Positions 1 to 4,563 of a DNA stretch of 10,460 bases are shown here, one piece after another. Source of the stretch: Maritimibacter sp. (lineage in GTDB: Bacteria; Pseudomonadota; Alphaproteobacteria; Rhodobacterales; Rhodobacteraceae); assembly GCA_020441225.1 (NCBI GenBank), contig JAGRMP010000393.1:1-10460 (forward strand), written 5' to 3'. The notes below the pieces were generated by a model. That model was not told the DNA's origin. It saw only the letters and a list, made by a program, of their open reading frames with translations, and searched no databases. Numbering within the stretch: the stretch's first letter is position 1; each line of letters opens with the position of its first letter. The position numbers and the translations under genes were made by a program.

Positions 1-14
1 GAGCCCCCCGCCCT

Positions 15-37
15 GCCCGCCGCAGGCGCGGTCGGGC
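15..37 (-). other. GC-rich hairpin downstream of glmM
   Basis: Arms GCCCG-CCGC (15-23) and GCGG-T-CGGGC (28-37) pair over 9 bp with a single bulged T and a 4-nt loop. It lies about 45 nt beyond the glmM stop. No T-run follows in the minus-strand direction (the next bases are G-rich), so it is not a canonical intrinsic terminator. It could slow polymerase or protect a 3' end, or be chance in G+C-rich DNA. The rest of 1-82 shows no gene. Confidence 0.3.
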
Positions 38-82
38 GCAGCCCGGCCCGGGGCAGAGCCGACCCCGCAAATCGGCGGGACG

Positions 83-1432
83 TCAGCGCGCCGCGTCCGA
101 GACGGCGGCGACGATACTGTCCACGACCTCGGTCATCACCGCTTCATCTTCGCATTCCGCCATCACCCGGATCAGCGGTTCGGTCCCCGATTTCCGGATC
201 AGGAGACGGCCGATACCGGAGAGGCGCAGCTCGCCTTCTGATATCACTTTTCGAACGTTTTCTGCCTTAAGTGGGGATTTTCTTGGCGAAAACGTTACAT
301 TTTTCAATATCTGCGGGATTGTCTCGAAGACCTCGGACAATTCCGAAGCACGTTTGCCAGAGGTCACCATTTCGCCCAGGAAATGCAGCCCCGACAGGAG
401 CCCGTCGCCGGTGGTGGCAAAGTCGGTCATCACGATATGGCCGGATTGTTCGCCGCCGAGGTTGTAGCCGCCCGCACGCATCGCTTCGACCACGTAGCGG
501 TCGCCGACGGCGGTGCGCAGGAGCTTCAGCCCGCGGCCATCGAGGAACCGTTCGAGCCCGAGGTTGGACATCACCGTCGCCACGAGGGTCCCGTGGTTGA
601 GCCGTCCGGCGTCGGCCCAGTGCTTGGCGAAAAGCGCCATCACCTGGTCGCCGTCGGCGATCCGGCCCTTTTCGTCGATCAACGTCACCCGGTCGGCATC
701 GCCGTCGAGGCAGATGCCGAGATCGGCGCCTTCCGCCAGCACCCGGTCGACGGCCGCCTGCGGCGCGGTCGAACCGACCCCGTCGTTGATGTTGAGCCCG
801 TTCGGCGACACACCCATCGCCACGACCTCGGCACCAAGCTCCCACAGCGCCTCGGGCGCGGCACGGTAGGCGGCGCCATGGGCACAATCGACCACGACCT
901 TGAGCCCGTCGAGCTTGTTGGCCGAGGGAAAGGTGGTCTTGATGAACTCGACGTAGCGGTGCCGGCCTTCGTCGATCCGCTTCGCGCCACCGATATTCGC
1001 CGGGCGCGCGAGGTCGACCTCCTGTTCCATGAGCGCCTCGATGGCCGCCTCGTCCGCGTCCGACAGCTTGAACCCGTCGGGTCCGAACAGCTTGATGCCG
1101 TTGTCGTGGAACGGATTGTGCGAGGCCGAAATCATGATCCCGAGATCGGCGCGCATCGAATGGGTGAGATGGCCGACGGCGGGGGTCGGCACGGGCCCGA
1201 GCAGCAGCACGTTCATCCCCGTCGAGGTGAGGCCGGCGGTGAGCGCATTTTCGAGCATGTAGCCCGAGCGGCGGGTATCCTTGCCGATCACCACCCGGTG
1301 TTCGCTATCGCCCTTGCTGCGGCGGAAGAACTTGCCCGCCGCGGCGCCGAGCTTCAGCGCCATCTCGGCGGTCATCGGGTGGGTGTTGGCGCGGCCGCGC
1401 ACCCCGTCGGTTCCAAAGAATTTCCGGCTCAT
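83..1432 (-). CDS. glmM: Phosphoglucosamine mutase GlmM
   Basis: Interconverts glucosamine-6-phosphate and glucosamine-1-phosphate in the cytoplasm, the step before GlmU in UDP-GlcNAc synthesis for peptidoglycan and LPS. The 449-residue product matches the family length (E. coli 445). It opens with [11 protein letters not shown] (3-13), carries the phosphoserine loop ISASHNP (101-107, catalytic Ser104), the Mg-binding DGDADR (243-248), the sugar loop GGEQSG (326-331) and the phosphate-binding [11 protein letters not shown] (413-423). These fix it as GlmM rather than a phosphomannomutase. The start at 1432 is chosen because the family begins at this Met; the open frame upstream is antisense-like low-complexity sequence inside folP. 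It starts 4 nt after the folP stop, which implies co-transcription and translational coupling. Residues about 358-399 are encoded by an A+T-rich patch with rare codons (see findings), but the frame is intact. Confidence 0.97.
   Translation of the reverse strand: MSRKFFGTDGVRGRANTHPMTAEMALKLGAAAGKFFRRSKGDSEHRVVIGKDTRRSGYMLENALTAGLTSTGMNVLLLGPVPTPAVGHLTHSMRADLGIMISASHNPFHDNGIKLFGPDGFKLSDADEAAIEALMEQEVDLARPANIGGAKRIDEGRHRYVEFIKTTFPSANKLDGLKVVVDCAHGAAYRAAPEALWELGAEVVAMGVSPNGLNINDGVGSTAPQAAVDRVLAEGADLGICLDGDADRVTLIDEKGRIADGDQVMALFAKHWADAGRLNHGTLVATVMSNLGLERFLDGRGLKLLRTAVGDRYVVEAMRAGGYNLGGEQSGHIVMTDFATTGDGLLSGLHFLGEMVTSGKRASELSEVFETIPQILKNVTFSPRKSPLKAENVRKVISEGELRLSGIGRLLIRKSGTEPLIRVMAECEDEAVMTEVVDSIVAAVSDAAR
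236..361 (-). other. A+T-rich patch with atypical codons inside glmM
   Basis: By direct count, bases 241-300 are 23/60 G+C and 301-360 are 29/60, against 40/60 for 181-240 and 39/60 for 361-420. In the glmM frame the patch uses ATA (twice), TTG (twice), GTA, AGA, CGA, CTT, CCA, TCA and ACA, which are scarce in the rest of the window. It covers residues about 358-399, just before the phosphate-binding loop. The reading frame is unbroken and the flanks are normal. A recombined segment from a lower-G+C relative, or selection for a nucleic-acid signal, would both fit. Confidence 0.75.
254..296. repeat. 9-bp inverted repeat inside glmM patch
   Basis: AACGTTTTC at 254-262 is the exact reverse complement of GAAAACGTT at 288-296, separated by 25 bp. 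Each arm also contains the self-complementary AACGTT. It sits entirely inside the A+T-rich part of glmM. Function unknown; within coding sequence it may be incidental. Confidence 0.6.
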
Positions 1433-1436
1433 CGGT

Positions 1437-2468
1437 TCACTCGTCTTCCGTTTCCTGCCTGTTGAGCGCCGCGAACAGCCGCAGCGCCTGCAGTGTCGCT
1501 TCAGTATCATGCACCCGCAGGATGTGAACACCCTGCGACGCACCGTGCAGCGCCACCGCGAGCGACCCGCCGAGCCGGTCCCTGGCCTCGGGCGCGCCGC
1601 CGATCTCGCCGATGAACCGCTTGCGCGACACCCCGAGCAGGACCGGCGCACCGAGGTCGTGCAGCGCGGCGAGGTCGCGCAGGAGGGTCAGGTTGTGTCC
1701 CTGCGTCTTGCCGAAACCGATGCCGGGATCGGTCACGATCCGGTCGCGGGCGATCCCCTGCCCCTCGGCGTAAACAATGCGTTCTTGCAGGAATTCAAGC
1801 ACTTCCCGGGTCACGTCTTCGTAGCGCGGCCCGAGCTGCATGGTTTCGGGCGTGCCCTTGGCATGCATCAGGATGACCGGCACGCCCCGGCTCGCGCAGA
1901 GCCCGGCAAGCTCCGGGTCGAAGGTGAAAGCGGCGACGTCGTTGACGATGTCGGCGCCGGCGTCGAGCGCCGCCTCGGCGACGGCGGATTTCCGCGTGTC
2001 GATGGAGATCGGGGTGGCGATCCCGGCGGCGCGAATTTCGGCGATCAGCGGCGCGGTGCGGGCAATCTCTTCCGCGACCGAGACCTCGGCCGCGCCCGGG
2101 CGGGTGCTTTCCCCGCCGATGTCGATGATGTCGACCCCTTCCGCAGCCATCTCTTGCGCCCGCGCCACCGCCTTGGCGCGCTGGGAAAAATCGCCGCCAT
2201 CGGAGAAGCTGTCGGGCGTGGTGTTGAGGATCCCCATGACCCGGGGCCGGTCGAGCGCGAGCCCCGCAAGCGCGGGGCGCGCAGCCGACAGCCGGGCCCG
2301 GTCCGCCCCGTTGAGACCGGAAGGGCCGATCACTTTGGTGCTGCCGTCTGCGGCGCGGCGTTCGACGGTGTTGAACCAGGCGAGCCGGCTGCCGGCGACG
2401 GCCAGGCTGCCGCCATGTCCCGCCGACCGGTCGCCGAGGCGCGCGATCGGCCTGAGCCGCGTGGTCAT
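1437..2468 (-). CDS. folP: Dihydropteroate synthase FolP
   Basis: Condenses 6-hydroxymethyl-7,8-dihydropterin diphosphate with p-aminobenzoate to give dihydropteroate in folate synthesis; the family is the target of sulfonamides. The TIM-barrel signatures are present in order: [15 protein letters not shown] (78-92), GGESTRPG (118-125), SIDTRK (155-160), NDV (176-178), MHAKGTP (201-207), DPGIGFGK (247-254), GVSRKRFIG (279-287) and VHD (319-321). At 343 residues it is about 60 longer than E. coli FolP (282), almost all of it N-terminal: the barrel starts only near residue 75. The ATG at 2468 overlaps the folB stop in ATGA, which supports this start and implies coupled translation. The next gene, glmM, follows after 4 nt; folP-glmM adjacency also occurs in E. 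coli. No active-site residue looks missing. Confidence 0.96.
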   Translation of the reverse strand: MTTRLRPIARLGDRSAGHGGSLAVAGSRLAWFNTVERRAADGSTKVIGPSGLNGADRARLSAARPALAGLALDRPRVMGILNTTPDSFSDGGDFSQRAKAVARAQEMAAEGVDIIDIGGESTRPGAAEVSVAEEIARTAPLIAEIRAAGIATPISIDTRKSAVAEAALDAGADIVNDVAAFTFDPELAGLCASRGVPVILMHAKGTPETMQLGPRYEDVTREVLEFLQERIVYAEGQGIARDRIVTDPGIGFGKTQGHNLTLLRDLAALHDLGAPVLLGVSRKRFIGEIGGAPEARDRLGGSLAVALHGASQGVHILRVHDTEATLQALRLFAALNRQETEDE

Positions 2469-3385
2469 GGCACCTCCCCGACGGCCAGCGCCCGGACCGG
2501 CACCGCGGCCTCGGGCGTCTCGGTTCCCAGCATCACCAGTTCGGTCGCCTGCATGAGCCCCGCGAACCAGGCCGAGAGCGCGGCGGCGTCGCGGGGGCTC
2601 GCCGAGGGGCCGTCGACCGCGTCGAGCACGATCTTGGACGGTGCCCAGACGCTGATCTGGCCATGTTTCATCGCCCAATCGAGCTCGGTGCGGGTAGCGA
2701 CCACGACGCAGCGCGGATCGCGCGCGGCCAGCACCCAGGCGTTCTGTTCGAGGGCGAGCAGGTCGATCCGGCGCTGGGTCATCGCATGGCCGGTCTCGGG
2801 CCGCGGCGCGTCGGGCGCGCCGACGCAGAGGATCGTCGGCCCGTCGCCCGCCTCCAGCGCATCGAGCACCTGGGCGAGGTTGGGCGCGGCAATGGCGTCG
2901 TTGCTCAGATGCACGACGCGGGGATGCGGCACGCCGCCTTCGTCGGCCTCCGCCGCCGGGGTCTCGCCGCGGGCGCGGACGATCTCGACCCCGAGCGCGC
3001 CGGGACCGCGGTCGAGCTTTTCGATCCGCACGAAAACCCGCAACGCCTGCGGGGCGTGGAGGATGCGGTCGGCGACGCGTTCGGCGAGCGTTTCGAGCAG
3101 GTTGAGCCGTTCTTCGGCCAGCTCATGGGCGATGGCCTCGGTGATCGTGTCGTAGGACAGGATCCGGTCGACATCGTCGTCGAGCGGCCGCCCCGGCGGG
3201 GCCACCTCGACCACCACGTTGAAGGCGAGCCGCTGCTGGCGGCCGCGCTCCTGCTGGAACGCACCGATATCGGCATCGACCACGTGGTCGCGCAGCGAGA
3301 TCCGGTCGGGCGGCCGGTTCGGCTGGCCCGCGGCCTCGGCGCGCGCGCTGGGGTGCTCGAAAGCGAGGCGGATGTCGGATGTCAT
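2465..3385 (-). CDS. folB: Dihydroneopterin aldolase FolB with an extra C-terminal domain
   Basis: FolB cleaves 7,8-dihydroneopterin to 6-hydroxymethyl-7,8-dihydropterin and glycolaldehyde, supplying FolP encoded just downstream. The product has 306 residues, where classical FolB has about 120. The aldolase domain is residues 28-138: IGAFQQE (40-46) with Glu46 aligning to the pterin-anchoring Glu, LSYD (76-79) with Tyr78, LLETLAE (96-102), and the catalytic-type lysine Lys123 before GPGALGVEIVR. Residues about 155-290 form a second domain not found in typical FolB; its pattern (VVHL, then ILCVGAPDAP, then a helical stretch, ISVWAP, and DAAALSAWFAG followed by TELVMLG) resembles amino-acid-kinase-fold proteins of the COG2054/MfnE sort with both glycine-rich loops eroded. 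That second assignment is inference. The start at 3385 is set by AGGAGG 10 nt upstream and by the first aldolase-like residues. It ends overlapping folP by 4 nt. Confidence 0.9.
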   Translation of the reverse strand: MTSDIRLAFEHPSARAEAAGQPNRPPDRISLRDHVVDADIGAFQQERGRQQRLAFNVVVEVAPPGRPLDDDVDRILSYDTITEAIAHELAEERLNLLETLAERVADRILHAPQALRVFVRIEKLDRGPGALGVEIVRARGETPAAEADEGGVPHPRVVHLSNDAIAAPNLAQVLDALEAGDGPTILCVGAPDAPRPETGHAMTQRRIDLLALEQNAWVLAARDPRCVVVATRTELDWAMKHGQISVWAPSKIVLDAVDGPSASPRDAAALSAWFAGLMQATELVMLGTETPEAAVPVRALAVGEVP

Positions 3386-3395
3386 GCGGGCGGGT

Positions 3396-3401
3396 CCTCC
3401 T
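3396..3401 (-). promoter_or_regulatory. Shine-Dalgarno site of folB
   Basis: AGGAGG on the minus strand, 10 nt before the ATG at 3385. It decides between that Met and an in-frame Met at 3415, which has no such site. Confidence 0.75.
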
Positions 3402-3482
3402 GTGCGGTCGGACAATGGCCCATTCCGCGGCCGGACGCCAGTGCAGGGTTCGACGGGTTCGTGCGACAGCCGGGCTGGGGCG

Positions 3483-3525
3483 ACGCCGTCGCGCGACGGC
3501 GTAACACGCGGTCGCGCGACCGCGT
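3483..3525. repeat. Pair of related perfect 20-bp palindromes
   Basis: Two perfect dyads lie side by side: 3483-3502 (half-site ACGCCGTCGC) and 3506-3525 (half-site ACGCGGTCGC), with a 3-bp spacer AAC and 23 bp centre to centre. They differ only at position 5 of each half-site, and the difference is compensated in the opposite arm (C/G against G/C), so both stay perfectly symmetrical. They lie 40-82 nt beyond the hydrolase stop and 98-140 nt before the folB start. Either paired operators for folB or back-to-back RNA hairpins at the end of the hydrolase transcript would fit. No T-run adjoins them, so a simple intrinsic terminator is not supported. Confidence 0.85.
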
Positions 3526-3550
3526 CCCCCCGGCACCGCGTCCCCCCGGC
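3519..3550. repeat. Exact 16-bp tandem repeat, two copies
   Basis: ACCGCGTCCCCCCGGC occurs at 3519-3534 and again, contiguous and identical, at 3535-3550. The first copy overlaps the last 7 bp of the second palindrome, so duplication may have arisen by slippage next to it. The repeat ends 14 bp before the hydrolase stop codon. No coding role is seen. Confidence 0.85.
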
Positions 3551-3564
3551 CCTGGCCGTGCGCG

Positions 3565-4332
3565 CTAGCGGTAGAACTGGTGGTCGCCGATCGTCGAGGT
3601 CAGGTTCTTGGTCAGCGACCAGCTCGGGTTGACGTGGCTCGCATGGTAGAACAATGCTCCGTCGGTCAGTACCCGCGGTGCACCGGACAGCATCGCGAGG
3701 GCAACCTTGCCGACCCGCGTCCAGGCCTGAGGTTCACGCACCTGTTCCGGCAGCCCGTCGCAGGTATAGCTGAACTGGCAGGCGTGCTTGCGCCCGGTCC
3801 CCTGATTGATCACGCCGCAGACGGTGTCGGGGTAACGGCTGCTGTCGACCCGGTTGAGGATCACCTCGGCAACCGCAAACAGCCCATCGGCCCGCTCGCC
3901 CCGGGCTTCGAAATACAGCGCCTCGGTAAGGCATTTCCACTCCTCGCCCCCCGACGCATCGGCCTGTGCACGCAGCCAGGCCTCGGAGTGAAGCAAGGGG
4001 GCTTCGCTTTCGGCATCCGTTTGCAAGGCGATCATGCGGCGGACAGCGTCGGGTCCGGCCGGCGCGGGGTCCACCGGTTGGGCGAGATCCCGGGGAACCG
4101 GCTCGGACTTGGTCGCGACAACGGGCATCACCGGCCGGGCCGGCGGCGGGGTCGAGGCAGAGGGGCGCGCCGGAGCGACAGCCGCCACGCGGGTGGTTGC
4201 GGCGGCAGCCGGCGCCAGGAGCTTCGTCAGCGCGAGCACGGGCGGGCTGTCGGCGCCGCCCCGGGCGGCATGGGCAAAGACCGCGCAGCCAAGACCAACG
4301 GCCGCAACCGCGGCTCGTATCGTCGGTTTCAT
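3565..4332 (-). CDS. Exported SleB-like cell-wall hydrolase
   Basis: Predicted peptidoglycan-cleaving enzyme of the SleB/Hydrolase_2 family (lytic transglycosylase-type in characterised members), acting in the periplasm. The 255-residue product begins with a signal peptide (hydrophobic residues 6-20, likely cleavage after AHA at 20-22), followed by a low-complexity Ala/Pro-rich linker (about 40-95) and a catalytic domain (about 130-255). The domain shows EALYFEARGE (137-146), whose Glu142 aligns with the catalytic Glu of SleB, then FAVAEVILNRV (152-162), YPDTVCGVI (167-175), a Cys-rich CQFSYTC (185-191) and a C-terminal FYHASHVNPSW segment (228-238). Cys134, Cys172, Cys185 and Cys191 could form disulfides. 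The start at 4332 is chosen for the signal peptide and the AAGGGGG sequence just upstream. It has its own candidate promoter. A germination role is not implied: no spore genes are present. Confidence 0.9.
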   Translation of the reverse strand: MKPTIRAAVAAVGLGCAVFAHAARGGADSPPVLALTKLLAPAAAATTRVAAVAPARPSASTPPPARPVMPVVATKSEPVPRDLAQPVDPAPAGPDAVRRMIALQTDAESEAPLLHSEAWLRAQADASGGEEWKCLTEALYFEARGERADGLFAVAEVILNRVDSSRYPDTVCGVINQGTGRKHACQFSYTCDGLPEQVREPQAWTRVGKVALAMLSGAPRVLTDGALFYHASHVNPSWSLTKNLTSTIGDHQFYR

Positions 4333-4372
4333 TGTCCCCCCTTGCGGCCGGTGGCACAGCCGCGCAGTTTCC

Positions 4373-4403
4373 AACCCCGGAAAAATAGTCCGATTCCGGG
4401 GTT
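4373..4403. repeat. 10-bp inverted repeat over the hydrolase promoter
   Basis: AACCCCGGAA (4373-4382) and TTCCGGGGTT (4394-4403) are perfect reverse complements around an 11-bp A+T-rich centre. The centre and one arm cover the candidate -10 element and the other arm lies in the promoter spacer. This position is what a repressor operator would occupy. A 10-bp RNA stem with an 11-nt loop is the alternative if transcription starts further upstream. Confidence 0.7.
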
Positions 4404-4411
4404 TATGTCCA
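4382..4411 (-). promoter_or_regulatory. Candidate sigma70-type promoter of the hydrolase gene
   Basis: On the minus strand, TGGACA (4411-4406) precedes TATTTT (4387-4382) with an 18-bp spacer, or CTATTT with 17. Transcription would start near 4375, leaving about a 43-nt leader before the ATG at 4332. It is the clearest A+T-rich promoter-like site in the 231-bp gap. Inference only. Confidence 0.4.
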
Positions 4412-4456
4412 TCTTGCGGGGACATTTGCCCCGGGGAACTCAGGAAAACGCAAGAT
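4411..4456. repeat. 8-bp inverted repeat with inner G/C dyads, upstream of the -35
   Basis: ATCTTGCG (4411-4418) and CGCAAGAT (4449-4456) are perfect reverse complements 30 bp apart. Between them lie GGGG (4418-4421), which can pair with CCCC (4429-4432), and the palindrome CCCCGGGG (4429-4436) near the centre of the larger dyad. The left arm abuts the candidate -35. A further CTTGCGG lies at 4341-4347 by the ribosome binding site. This could be an upstream regulator site; no known consensus is recognised. Confidence 0.5.
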
Positions 4457-4514
4457 CATGTGGTTGCCGCTTGCATTTTTCCCGCAATTTGGGCGTTCGC
4501 GGTCGCCTCCCCTG

Positions 4515-4556
4515 CCGACTCGCTTGCGCCCGTAAGGCGCCCTCGCGGCCGGTCGG
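4515..4556 (-). other. Nested hairpin just after the PPDK-family gene
   Basis: Outer arms CCGAC (4515-4519) and GTCGG (4552-4556) enclose an inner stem GCGCC (4526-4530) with GGCGC (4536-4540) and a 5-nt loop. It begins 7 nt after the stop codon. There is no T-run on the minus strand, so a classical terminator is not shown; a transcript-end structure is possible. Confidence 0.3.
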
Positions 4557-4563
4557 AACGGGG

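Noticed and set aside
15..37. Intrinsic terminator for the folB-folP-glmM operon
   Set aside because: The stem is strong but is followed by a G-rich run and not by T residues, so only a hairpin is reported.
1433..1651. Longer glmM starting at 1651
   Set aside because: The extra 73 residues are Arg/Cys/Ser-rich, lie inside folP in another frame, and GlmM proteins begin at the Met at 1432.
2469..2678. Longer folP starting at 2678
   Set aside because: It would lie wholly within folB; the ATGA overlap at 2468-2465 is a standard coupled start.
1281..3155. A 624-codon plus-strand frame opposite glmM, folP and folB
   Set aside because: Its product is low-complexity and Arg/Ser/Ala-rich, and the opposite strand encodes three conserved enzymes in a tight operon.
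3483..3550. CRISPR-like or mobile-element end
   Set aside because: There are only two repeat units without unique spacers, no cas or transposase gene, and no target-site duplication.
4285..4287. Cys16 of the hydrolase signal peptide as a lipoprotein acylation site
   Set aside because: The residues before it (Gly-Leu-Gly) do not fit a lipobox, and a good signal peptidase I site (AHA, residues 20-22) follows.
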